This document shows positions 1 to 6,932 of a stretch of 7,283 bases of DNA, in pieces (position 1 is the stretch's first letter; each line of letters begins with the position of its first letter). The DNA comes from Robiginitomaculum sp036478975 (GTDB taxonomy: Bacteria > Pseudomonadota > Alphaproteobacteria > Caulobacterales > Maricaulaceae): NCBI GenBank assembly GCA_036478975.1, contig JAZGFA010000039.1:1-7283 (forward strand), written 5' to 3'. The notes below the pieces were generated by a model. The model was not told the origin of the DNA. It saw only the letters and a list, made by a program, of their open reading frames with translations, and ran no database searches. The position numbers and the translations under genes are program-made.

Positions 1-215
1 TCGGTGACGCTCCGCTGATTGGCCGGCTGTTTCGCTCTAAGGGCGAGTCGCGTGTGCGCACCAATTTAATGGTGTTTTTGCGGCCAACCATTATCCGCAA
101 TAGCGCCGATGCGCGTCCGCTAACCCAAGGGCGCATTGACCATATGATTGGCGCTGATATGGCGCAATCTGGCCGCGCCATTTCTAAATTTGAAGACGCG
201 ATTTCCGGTAGATGA
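1..215 (+). CDS. gspD: Type II secretion secretin GspD, C-terminal end (5' truncated by window)
   Basis: The reading frame is open from base 3 to a TGA at 213-215 and gives the last 70 residues of a protein that begins before the window. The segment GDAPLIGRLFRSK, followed about eight residues later by TNLMVFLRPTIIR, is the hallmark C-terminal end of the secretin domain, the last strands of the beta-barrel of GspD. Secretins form the multimeric outer-membrane channel through which the T2SS exports folded proteins. About 35 residues follow the final strand (PLTQGRIDHMIGADMAQ onward), probably helical and without cysteine; in some GspD proteins this tail binds a pilotin lipoprotein, but no pilotin gene is visible here. 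The stop overlaps the gspE start as ATGA. A PilQ or type III secretin is unlikely given the GspE-F-G-H-I-J-K-L-M genes downstream. The rest of the protein, including the N0-N3 domains, cannot be judged. Confidence 0.95.
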   Translation, partial: GDAPLIGRLFRSKGESRVRTNLMVFLRPTIIRNSADARPLTQGRIDHMIGADMAQSGRAISKFEDAISGR

Positions 216-1714
216 GCGCAAGCCCCACAGTAAGCCTGCCTCGGCTGGCCTATAGCTATGCGCGCGAGCATGGGGTTATGACCCATATGGTTGACGGGCA
301 GGCCGTGATTACTGCGCGCAGTGACGCTCCGCTTGACGCCCTATTAGAGGCGCGGCGTATTGCCGACAGGCCCGCGCGCTTGCAACAGGTAACGGGAATA
401 GAGTTTGAAACTCTAATTGCGCAAATTTACGCCCAAGGGGATTTATCGCAAACGGCGCAATCGGCGCTTGGCGGGGCGGAAGGGCTTAGCGCTTTGGCGG
501 ATACTTTGCCGCGCACATCTGACCTGCTGGGCAGTGATGATGACGCGCCGGTTATCCGTCTCATAAACGGTATTCTGCAAGAGGCGATTAAAACCCGCGC
601 CTCTGATATTCATATAGAGCCTTATGAAAACCGCCTTGCCGTGCGCTTTCGTATAGACGGGGCCCTGCGCGATATGCTCGATTTATCGGCGCGGCTTTCC
701 CCCCTATTGGTCAGCCGGGTCAAGGTGATGTCCCAGCTTGATATTGCCAAAAAACGCGTGCCGCAGGATGGGCGCTTTTCGTTAAACCTTGGGGAGCGGG
801 CGGTGGATGTGCGGGTCTCAACCCTGCCGTCCCAATATGGCGAGCGGCTGGTGATGCGCATATTAGAAAAGTCGAGCGCCCTGCTGGATATGCGCGATTT
901 GGGCATGGAGGATGAAATCCTTGCCAATATGAAATCTTCTTTGGCGCGGCCTAATGGCATTATCCTTGTCACCGGCCCAACGGGCTCCGGTAAAACCACC
1001 ACGCTCTACGCGGCGGTGAGCGGGCTTAATGATGGCTCACGAAACATTTTAACGGTTGAAGATCCGGTGGAATATGCGCTCGACGGCATTGGGCAAACCC
1101 AAGTTAATCCCAAGGTCGGGATGAGCTTTGCCGCTGGCCTGCGCGCCATATTACGCCAAGATCCGGACGTGGTAATGGTCGGGGAAATTCGCGATGGCGA
1201 AACGGCACAGATAGCCGTGCAAGCGGCTTTGACCGGGCATCTTGTATTGTCCACCGTGCATACAAATTCCGCGATTGCCGCAATTGCGCGCCTGCGCGAT
1301 ATGGGGGTGGAGCCGTTCCTGCTTGCCTCCACCGTGACCGCAATTGTCGCCCAGCGCCTTGTGCGCCGCCTGTGCCCAGATTGCAAAATTCCCTATAGTC
1401 CAAGCGCGCGGGAGCTTTCCGATTTGGGCTTAAAGCGGCTTAAGCCGGGCGCGCAATTTTATAAGCCGGGCGGCTGCGCGAGCTGTTCTCAGATTGGCTA
1501 TAGCGGCCGGCTTGGCCTGTATGAACTGGTGATGATGGATGACGCATTGCGGGGGATGATACATGATGGTGCGCGCGAAATTGATATGATTTCCCACGCC
1601 TTTAAACGCAAAGCGACCTTGCTGCAAAGCGGGAGCCAGCATGTGGCGTCGGGGCTAACCAGCACGGATGATGTGCTGCGCGTCTGCAGGGCGAGCGCGC
1701 CCGAGGAGGCCTAA
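212..1714 (+). CDS. gspE: Type II secretion assembly ATPase GspE
   Basis: This 500-residue cytoplasmic hexameric ATPase powers pseudopilus assembly. Visible in order: a short N-terminal region (about 1-85) of the type that docks on GspL; the N2 domain with RASDIHIEPYE (129-139); Walker A GPTGSGKT (255-262, Lys261); the Asp box TVEDPVEY (281-288); the Walker B region RQDPDVVMVGEIRD (315-328, Glu325); the His box LTGHLVLSTVHTN (340-352); and a zinc-binding tetracysteine, CPDC at 388-391 paired with CASC at 422-425. All catalytic motifs are intact and the length is normal for the family. The tetracysteine, the N-terminal region and the operon argue for GspE rather than PilB or PilT. The ATG at 212 overlaps the gspD stop (ATGA) and has no clear ribosome binding site, so initiation probably relies on coupling. 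The stop shares one base with the gspF start (TAATG). Confidence 0.98.
   Translation: MSASPTVSLPRLAYSYAREHGVMTHMVDGQAVITARSDAPLDALLEARRIADRPARLQQVTGIEFETLIAQIYAQGDLSQTAQSALGGAEGLSALADTLPRTSDLLGSDDDAPVIRLINGILQEAIKTRASDIHIEPYENRLAVRFRIDGALRDMLDLSARLSPLLVSRVKVMSQLDIAKKRVPQDGRFSLNLGERAVDVRVSTLPSQYGERLVMRILEKSSALLDMRDLGMEDEILANMKSSLARPNGIILVTGPTGSGKTTTLYAAVSGLNDGSRNILTVEDPVEYALDGIGQTQVNPKVGMSFAAGLRAILRQDPDVVMVGEIRDGETAQIAVQAALTGHLVLSTVHTNSAIAAIARLRDMGVEPFLLASTVTAIVAQRLVRRLCPDCKIPYSPSARELSDLGLKRLKPGAQFYKPGGCASCSQIGYSGRLGLYELVMMDDALRGMIHDGAREIDMISHAFKRKATLLQSGSQHVASGLTSTDDVLRVCRASAPEEA
1703..1709 (+). promoter_or_regulatory. Ribosome binding site for gspF
   Basis: GAGGAGG lies four bases before the ATG at 1714, inside the last codons of gspE. 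It is the strongest Shine-Dalgarno match in the window. It supports the ATG that overlaps the gspE TAA as the real gspF start, and suggests GspF is initiated efficiently despite the overlap. Confidence 0.7.
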
Positions 1715-2919
1715 TGGAGACCTTTGATTACGCGGCTATTGACGCGGGAGGCAAGCGCATGAACGGCTCGCTGACCGCGCAAAGCGCCCGTGATGCCCGC
1801 GATATTTTGCGCGGCCGAAAGCTGACCCTTGTCTCGCTTAATGCGGCTAAGGCCAAGGCGAAGTCTAAAGGTTTTTCGGCCCGGAAGGCTTCCCACAAGG
1901 ACTTGACCCAAGCGACGCGCCAGCTTGCAATTTTGATTGACGCGTCAACCCCGATTGAGCAGGCGCTTAAAGTCATTGCCCTGCAATTTGAAAAATTCGC
2001 CATGCGGCAAGTCTTGCTGGATGTGCGCTCAAAGGTTTTAGAGGGCGCGAAATTATCCCAAGGCCTGCGCGCTCACCCCAAGACATTTTCAAATCTTTAT
2101 ATCGCCATGGTCGCGTCCGGAGAGACTTCGGGACGCGTCAGCGCCGTATTAGAGCGCCTCGCCACAGACCTTGAAGCCTCGCAAAAAATGCGCCGAAAAA
2201 TTCTTGCGGCGGTGATTTACCCGATTGTCCTTACCGTGGTGGCCTTGTCCGTGGTGATTATTTTAATGGTGCTTGTCGTGCCCAAAGTGGTCGCGCAATT
2301 TGATACATTTGGGCAAGAGCTGCCGGGCCTAACAAAGGCGGTGATAGCCATTTCAAAATGGCTGCAAAATTACGGTTTTATCGCGGCCATCCTTACGGCG
2401 GTTTTGGCCGGTCTAATTGCCTTTGCCCTGCGCCGTCCTGCGATTAAATATAAATGGCATGGCTTTGTTTTGAAAATTCCGGTGATTGGCCGCGTCTCGC
2501 GTAACCTGAATGCGGCGCGTTTTGCGCGTACGATTGCCGGCCTGATTGATAGCGGCACCCCGTCCTTAATTGCGATGGAAACCGCGCGCCATACTTTGCG
2601 CAATGTGGTGATGAATGGCGCGGTAGCGGCGGCGGCCCTAAAGGTGCGCGAGGGCGCGGCGATGAGCACGGCGCTTAAACAGACCGATGTGTTTCCGCCC
2701 CTAGTGACGCAAATGGTTACGGGCGGAGAGGCGAGCGGCGATATTGGCCTGATGTTTGGAAAGTCCGCTGATTATCTTGAAGAAGAGTTTGAAAGCGCGA
2801 CTTCAGTGTTTTTAAGCCTGCTTGAGCCGCTGATTATTATTTTATTGGCGGGGATAGTTTTGATGATTATTGCCGCAATTTTTCTACCGATTTTACGCCT
2901 CAACACAATGGCGTTTTAG
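1714..2919 (+). CDS. gspF: Type II secretion inner-membrane platform protein GspF
   Basis: GspF is the polytopic inner-membrane platform thought to transmit GspE motion to the growing pseudopilus. The 401-residue protein has the family layout: an N-terminal ~65-residue region beginning ETFDYAAIDAGGKR; a first T2SSF helical domain (about 67-165) containing ASGETSG (134-140); a membrane helix at about 168-190; a second helix at about 220-240; a repeat of the T2SSF domain (about 268-365) with TGGEASGDIG (336-345); and a last helix at about 368-393. The GE(T/A)SG motif in both halves reflects the internal duplication typical of the family. Length is normal. A lysine-rich linker (45-53) joins the N-terminal region to the first domain. 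PilC of type IV pili is the only close alternative, and the neighbours exclude it. Confidence 0.98.
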   Translation: METFDYAAIDAGGKRMNGSLTAQSARDARDILRGRKLTLVSLNAAKAKAKSKGFSARKASHKDLTQATRQLAILIDASTPIEQALKVIALQFEKFAMRQVLLDVRSKVLEGAKLSQGLRAHPKTFSNLYIAMVASGETSGRVSAVLERLATDLEASQKMRRKILAAVIYPIVLTVVALSVVIILMVLVVPKVVAQFDTFGQELPGLTKAVIAISKWLQNYGFIAAILTAVLAGLIAFALRRPAIKYKWHGFVLKIPVIGRVSRNLNAARFARTIAGLIDSGTPSLIAMETARHTLRNVVMNGAVAAAALKVREGAAMSTALKQTDVFPPLVTQMVTGGEASGDIGLMFGKSADYLEEEFESATSVFLSLLEPLIIILLAGIVLMIIAAIFLPILRLNTMAF

Positions 2920-2930
2920 GACTATTTCTA

Positions 2931-2934
2931 GGAG
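2931..2934 (+). promoter_or_regulatory. Ribosome binding site for gspG in the only intergenic gap
   Basis: The 21 bases between the gspF stop and the gspG ATG hold GGAG followed by six bases (CAAAAA) before the ATG at 2941. This is good spacing in an A-rich, probably unstructured leader. It is the only gene after gspD with its own untranslated leader, which suits independent strong initiation of the major pseudopilin. No convincing promoter fits in the gap. Confidence 0.65.
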
Positions 2935-2940
2935 CAAAAA

Positions 2941-3378
2941 ATGCAAAAACAAAACAGAAAAAACGAGGCCGGCTTTACGCTTGTGGAAGTGATGGTGACC
3001 ATGGTCATTATCGGGCTTTTGACCACATTTGTGGTGTTCAATGTCCTGCCGGCCCAAGACAAGGCCATGGTGCAAAAGGCTAAGGCTGACATTAGAAATT
3101 TGGAAAATGGCCTAGAACAATACCGTCTTGATATGCTCGATTATCCTAGCCAAGAGGCGGGGCTTGACGCGCTTAAGGCGCTGGCGCGCGGGAGCCTAAA
3201 TGCGGACCGTTACCGCACGGGCGGCTATGTGAAGTTTCTGCCAAATGACCCGTGGGGCCGGCCTTACCTATACGATTATCCGGGCGAGCATGGGCTTGTT
3301 GATATTTATTCCTACGGCTCTGACGGGGAGCCGGGCGGAGAAAAGCTGGCCACGGATATTGTGAGCTGGGAGCCATAA
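2941..3378 (+). CDS. gspG: Major pseudopilin GspG
   Basis: GspG is the main subunit of the periplasmic pseudopilus. The 145-residue precursor has a class III (type IV prepilin) signal: a short basic leader (residues 1-11) ending NEAG, predicted cleavage after Gly11, Phe12 as the N-methylated +1 residue and Glu16 as the conserved Glu at +5, then a hydrophobic helix to about residue 36. The C-terminal domain carries LPNDPWGRPYLY (100-111) and DIYSYGSDGEPGGE (121-134), the calcium-binding loop region that distinguishes GspG from type IV pilins. Length is typical. The calcium loop ends GEKLATDI, where many relatives have an extra acidic stretch; this is probably ordinary variation. Processing needs a prepilin peptidase not encoded here. 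The stop is immediately followed, in the same frame, by the gspH start. Confidence 0.98.
   Translation: MQKQNRKNEAGFTLVEVMVTMVIIGLLTTFVVFNVLPAQDKAMVQKAKADIRNLENGLEQYRLDMLDYPSQEAGLDALKALARGSLNADRYRTGGYVKFLPNDPWGRPYLYDYPGEHGLVDIYSYGSDGEPGGEKLATDIVSWEP
3368..3372 (+). promoter_or_regulatory. Ribosome binding site fixing the TTG start of gspH
   Basis: GGGAG within the last gspG codons lies six bases upstream of TTG at 3379. The frame is closed just upstream by the gspG TAA, and no other ATG, GTG or TTG occurs before the prepilin cleavage site. The TTG is therefore the only standard start that preserves the signal peptide, and this site supports it. Confidence 0.65.
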
Positions 3379-3861
3379 TTGGCCAAAACCCGCAGCCATA
3401 AACCATGCGCGCAGTCAGGGTTTACCCTGATTGAAGTGCTGAGCGTATTGGTAATTATTGGCCTTATGTCGAGCGCGGTCATCATGAGTATGCCGCGTGA
3501 AAAACCGGCGGCAATTGTGCAGGGTGACTGGCTTTTAACCGCGCTTAACCGCGCCGCCCAATCCAGCATTATTAGCGGAAAACCTACTGGTTTTGGCGTG
3601 TCCACTGACGCCTATGCGCTCTATAAATTTGAAGATGAGCATTGGGCGATAGTGCAAGAGGGTCAATGGCCGGACGCGCTGAATGTTAAGTTTAAAAAGC
3701 AGGGCCAAGAGATTAAACTGGGCGAAACCCTTGCCCCGTCCATCGTGTTTGACCCGACCGGAGTTTCGACGATTTTCAGCCTAAGCCTATCGGACGGACA
3801 GGCGCGAAAAACCCTGTCGAGCATTGGGGATGGCCGCATTGTTTACGGGGCGGCGCCATGA
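3379..3861 (+). CDS. gspH: Minor pseudopilin GspH (TTG start)
   Basis: This 160-residue minor pseudopilin is thought to join the pseudopilus tip complex of GspI, J and K to the GspG shaft. It has a basic 14-residue leader ending AQSG, predicted cleavage before Phe15 and Glu19 at +5 (SGFTLIEVL), then a hydrophobic helix to about residue 37. The globular part has an SIVFDPTG segment (121-128), matching the hydrophobic-x-F-x-P-x-G strand typical of GspH. Position between gspG and gspI also identifies it. TTG at 3379 is chosen because the next in-frame Met is residue 30, beyond the signal. It lies in the same frame as gspG with a single TAA between them, and overlaps gspI by ATGA. Confidence 0.93.
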   Translation: MAKTRSHKPCAQSGFTLIEVLSVLVIIGLMSSAVIMSMPREKPAAIVQGDWLLTALNRAAQSSIISGKPTGFGVSTDAYALYKFEDEHWAIVQEGQWPDALNVKFKKQGQEIKLGETLAPSIVFDPTGVSTIFSLSLSDGQARKTLSSIGDGRIVYGAAP

Positions 3862-4223
3862 GCTATCTTGAAAACGAAAGCGGGTTTACCTTGATTGAGG
3901 TGCTAGCGTCTCTCGTGGTGTTTAGCGTTGGCATTATTGGCCTGACCGGCGCGGGAACGCAAAGCGCGCGCGCAGTGTCGGCCCTAGAGATTAAAACCCT
4001 TGGCTCTATTGTCGCCGACAATCAAATTGTTTTGGCGCGTAGCCAGCCGCTTAAAACCGGAATTAGCTCCGGCGAGAGCGTGGTGATGTCGCGCAGTTTT
4101 TCCTATCAATTGGAGACGGTAAAAACCGACGTGCCGAATTTTTACCGCATATATGTCAAAGTTAAACGCAGCGGCGGCGCGCAAACCGTGGCCGAGCGCA
4201 CGGCCTATCGGAGCCGAAAATGA
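3858..4223 (+). CDS. gspI: Minor pseudopilin GspI
   Basis: GspI is a small minor pseudopilin that nucleates the pseudopilus tip with GspJ and GspK. The 121-residue precursor has a short leader (1-9, MSYLENESG), which unusually lacks basic residues and contains two Glu. Predicted cleavage is before Phe10 with Glu14 at +5, followed by a hydrophobic helix to about residue 30. The segment GSIVADNQIVLAR (49-61) matches the conserved ADNQ region of GspI, and the short length is typical. The ATG overlaps the gspH stop (ATGA). No clear Shine-Dalgarno sequence is seen, only a G-run at 3847-3850, so coupling to gspH is likely. It ends in a basic tail (YRSRK). Confidence 0.94.
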   Translation: MSYLENESGFTLIEVLASLVVFSVGIIGLTGAGTQSARAVSALEIKTLGSIVADNQIVLARSQPLKTGISSGESVVMSRSFSYQLETVKTDVPNFYRIYVKVKRSGGAQTVAERTAYRSRK

Positions 4224-4831
4224 TGGGCGGGCGGCGTGATAATGAGGCGGGCTTTACCCTTGTGGAAATGCTCATTGCGATGTTCATTTTCGCGCTGATT
4301 TCCGCCGGAACCATGACAGCGCTCTCCACCTCCATTGCCGGCAAGGCGCAGCTGCAAACACGGCTTGAGCATTTGGGGGAAATTGAAACGGCGCGCGCGC
4401 TTATCGCCGCCGACATGGCCAATATTACCCTGCGCCGCAGCCGCGATAGTTTTGGTAGTCAGGATTATTACGCCCTAACCGGCGGCCTTGACCACGTGTT
4501 ACGCTTTACCCGCACGGGCCGCGATAATCCGGGCGGGCTAGAGCCGCGCGGGGATTTACAGCGCATTACCTATCTGTTTGAAGATGGCCAACTTATTCGC
4601 CGCATTCTCGCCCATGAAAACCCCGTGAGCGATACGCCGTATTTTGACCGAATTTTACTGTCGGATGTGCGCGCCGTGGACGTGGAATTTATTGCCAATA
4701 ATACGCGCAGTTTTCAGCTTTTGGTGAAGCCAGAGGCCCAAGCCGGCGCGCCAATAATTGACGTATTCGCGCTAAAAATTACGTTCGAAAACGAAGAAAA
4801 TCTAACCCAATATTTTGAGGTTAAATTGTGA
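4220..4831 (+). CDS. gspJ: Minor pseudopilin GspJ
   Basis: GspJ is a 203-residue minor pseudopilin of the tip complex, contacting GspI and GspK. The leader MMGGRRDNEAG (1-11) is basic, predicted cleavage is before Phe12, and Glu16 lies at +5. A hydrophobic helix runs to about residue 34. LRFTRTGRDNP (94-104) and LQRITYLFEDGQLIRR (113-128) are strong GspJ signatures. GGAG at 4210-4213 lies six bases before the ATG at 4220. A second ATG follows at 4223 and would give a leader one residue shorter; the first is preferred for its overlap with the gspI stop and its spacing. The cleavage region NEAGFTLVE is identical to that of gspG. The gene ends by overlapping the GTG start of gspK. Confidence 0.96.
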   Translation: MMGGRRDNEAGFTLVEMLIAMFIFALISAGTMTALSTSIAGKAQLQTRLEHLGEIETARALIAADMANITLRRSRDSFGSQDYYALTGGLDHVLRFTRTGRDNPGGLEPRGDLQRITYLFEDGQLIRRILAHENPVSDTPYFDRILLSDVRAVDVEFIANNTRSFQLLVKPEAQAGAPIIDVFALKITFENEENLTQYFEVKL

Positions 4832-5862
4832 GCTTCCGGATTAAAAATCGCGCCGATAAAGAGCGCGGCGCAATATTGCTGACCACGCTTTTGGTGATGG
4901 GCTTGATGGCGACCCTTGCGGTGGCGATGATGGATGATGTGCGCTTTGGCATGAAACGTACGGGCAATGTGCAGTCAAATGCCCAAGCCCAATGGTATGC
5001 GATTGCGGCGCAGGATTTTAGCCGCGCCTATTTGCAGGAAAATGTCGCAAAGATAAAGCCGCGCCATTTAAACCCAGCCCTACTAACGATGGCGACATCG
5101 GAGCCGATTATTTTCCCGATAGAGGGCGGCGCGATTTCGCTATCCGTGCGGGGCGGAAGCCAATGCGTGTCCCTAGGCTCTCTGGCAAGCGCGCCGGGCC
5201 AGCGGCAAATGTCAAATCTGCTAATCGCGCTTGGGCACATGGATGCGGACGCGAAAAATTTGGTGGCGGCGGCCATTGATTGGCAGGACGCAGACGACCA
5301 AATACAGCCCTCTGGCGGCGCGGAAGATGGGGCCTATTTGGGCCTAAGCCCCGCCTATAGAACGCCGAATACGGCCTTTAGCTCGGTGATGGAATTGCGC
5401 GCCCTAAGGGGCATGGACGAGAAAATTTACCAAAGCCTACGCCCCTTTATTTGCGCGCGACCAAAGACAGAAACCGCAAAGATAAATATTAATGGCTTAA
5501 GCCTAGAGCAAGCTCCGGTTTTGGCATCGGTATTAGGGCCTAATCAATTAGAGCTTGCGGCGCAGTTAATATCCCAACGTCCACCCGCCGGCTATACTTC
5601 CTATGAGGGGCTTAAGGCGGCCCCCGCCATGGAGGGTGCACAAACAAAAAATATTGATTTTGATAATATTATTTATCTGCCAGAATATATTTGGGTTGAG
5701 GCACAAATACTGTATCAAGGGGCACGGCGGAGCGTGGTTATAGATTACGCGATTTCCGGCGGAAAAACCCGCCCCGTTTACCGTAGCTATAGCCAGCAAG
5801 CCCGCCGGCCAATCATTGAAGTCTCGGACATTTCCGAGGGTGTTTCTGGAGAGCCCCTATGA
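4828..5862 (+). CDS. gspK: Large minor pseudopilin GspK (GTG start)
   Basis: GspK caps the pseudopilus tip. The 344-residue precursor has a basic leader to Gly14, then AILLTTLLVMGLMATLAVAM. The +5 residue is Thr19 rather than Glu, as expected because GspK characteristically lacks the +5 Glu. NAQAQWYAIAAQDF (51-64) starts the globular part. The inserted alpha domain holds AAIDWQDADDQ (148-158), GGAEDGAYL (163-171) and FSSVMELRALRGM (184-196), the acidic residues corresponding to the calcium sites known in the family. ININGL (219-224) follows, as in the canonical 'INVNTA' motif. There are only two cysteines, 113 and 209. The start is GTG in a GTGA overlap with gspJ, preceded by GAGG at 4817-4820. 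Length is at the long end of the usual range. Confidence 0.96.
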   Translation: MSFRIKNRADKERGAILLTTLLVMGLMATLAVAMMDDVRFGMKRTGNVQSNAQAQWYAIAAQDFSRAYLQENVAKIKPRHLNPALLTMATSEPIIFPIEGGAISLSVRGGSQCVSLGSLASAPGQRQMSNLLIALGHMDADAKNLVAAAIDWQDADDQIQPSGGAEDGAYLGLSPAYRTPNTAFSSVMELRALRGMDEKIYQSLRPFICARPKTETAKININGLSLEQAPVLASVLGPNQLELAAQLISQRPPAGYTSYEGLKAAPAMEGAQTKNIDFDNIIYLPEYIWVEAQILYQGARRSVVIDYAISGGKTRPVYRSYSQQARRPIIEVSDISEGVSGEPL

Positions 5863-6932
5863 GCGCGCCATTGATTATTTATCTCCCCGATGAGATTTCC
5901 GCGCCGTGGCTATGGCATATGTCAGAGCTACAGCATGGCTCCGCCAGCAGCGCCGATGAGCGCGCAGGGCTTGCCGCCTTAGGGGCAAAATCAATTTGGG
6001 TGATTATGCCGGGGCAATGGGCGCGCATCCATTCGCTTGAATTGCCAAAAATGCGCAGCCAAGATCGGCTGTCTGCGGCAGGGTTTGCGCTTGAAGACGC
6101 GCTGGGCACCGGGCTTAAAGGCCAGCACATTGCCCTGTCCGCCGATAGGGCTGGGGTGATGAGCACGGTGAAAATCAAAGCCATGCTCACCGCCCTCTCT
6201 GCGGCGGGTATCACGCCGGACGCTGCCTACGCCGATTACGATATTATTGGCGCCGATGATAAAGCCCTGCTTTTGCAAGGGCGGGTTATTGTCGGTGGGC
6301 CGGACGGCTATGCGGTTGACCGCTCCCTATATGAAGCCATGCAAACGGGCCTGCCGCTCTCCAGCGCGGATATAAACGCCCTATCGTCAGGCCTTGCGCC
6401 GGGCGCTTCGCTGAATTTTTTGCAAGGGGAATTCACGGTCAGCAAATTTGAAATGCCGGCCTTGGGTCAGTTTTTGCGCGCCGCCGCCCTCACCCTTGGG
6501 CTGGGCATGGCGTGGCTGGTTTGGCAGGGCATTGAGGCGCGTTCGGCGCGGCTTCAAGCGGAGGATTTACGCGGGCAAACGCGCGCGCTTTACGAAAGCG
6601 CTACGGGGAAAACATCCCCGTCCAATCCGGCGCTTGCGGTTACGCGCGCGCTTCGGCTGTCCGGCGGCGGGCAATCGGCGGGGTTTTTATCCCTGTCGGC
6701 GATTTTATTTGAGGCGGTTGCGCAGATGGAAGATGTCGCGGTTGAAAGCGTGCAATATAACGCAAATAAAGATCAGCTTTCCGTGCGCCTGTCCTATCCT
6801 GATTTTGAATCCGCTACGCAATTTGAACGGGCCGTGGCGGCGGCGGGCGGGGCGCTGGACACGGGCGGCGTGCGCGAGCAAGGCGGAAAAATGGTCGGCG
6901 ACGTGACCTTGACCCTCGGGGGGAGAAGATGA
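5859..6932 (+). CDS. gspL: Type II secretion linker protein GspL
   Basis: GspL is a bitopic inner-membrane protein whose cytoplasmic actin-like domain holds the N-terminal domain of GspE and whose periplasmic ferredoxin-like domain pairs with GspM. The 357-residue protein shows the cytoplasmic domain (about 1-200), with IWVIMPGQWARIHSLELPK (46-64) and AGFALEDALG (74-83) matching the 'LLPGEDV...LPYALED' region of the family. SLNFLQGEF (184-192) precedes a single membrane helix at about 204-223. A helical stretch (about 225-250) and a periplasmic domain (about 280-357) follow. It is slightly shorter than many GspL proteins, mainly at the N-terminal strands. The ATG overlaps the gspK stop (ATGA), with GGAGAG at 5848-5853 upstream. 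Confidence 0.94.
   Translation: MSAPLIIYLPDEISAPWLWHMSELQHGSASSADERAGLAALGAKSIWVIMPGQWARIHSLELPKMRSQDRLSAAGFALEDALGTGLKGQHIALSADRAGVMSTVKIKAMLTALSAAGITPDAAYADYDIIGADDKALLLQGRVIVGGPDGYAVDRSLYEAMQTGLPLSSADINALSSGLAPGASLNFLQGEFTVSKFEMPALGQFLRAAALTLGLGMAWLVWQGIEARSARLQAEDLRGQTRALYESATGKTSPSNPALAVTRALRLSGGGQSAGFLSLSAILFEAVAQMEDVAVESVQYNANKDQLSVRLSYPDFESATQFERAVAAAGGALDTGGVREQGGKMVGDVTLTLGGRR

Noticed and set aside
622..1386. Minus-strand open frames opposite gspE
   Set aside because: They span the conserved ATPase motifs of gspE in reverse, and their products resemble no recognisable family. They are treated as shadows.
5663..5672. ATAATATTAT palindrome as an operator or terminator stem
   Set aside because: It is only ten bases, pure AT, lies within coding sequence and has no loop or T-run. 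It is too weak to call a regulatory site.
6448..6906. 152-codon open frame on the + strand in another frame inside gspL
   Set aside because: Its translation is rich in Arg, Pro and Cys with no domain-like pattern, while the gspL frame over the same bases shows a membrane helix and family motifs. It is a shadow of codon bias.
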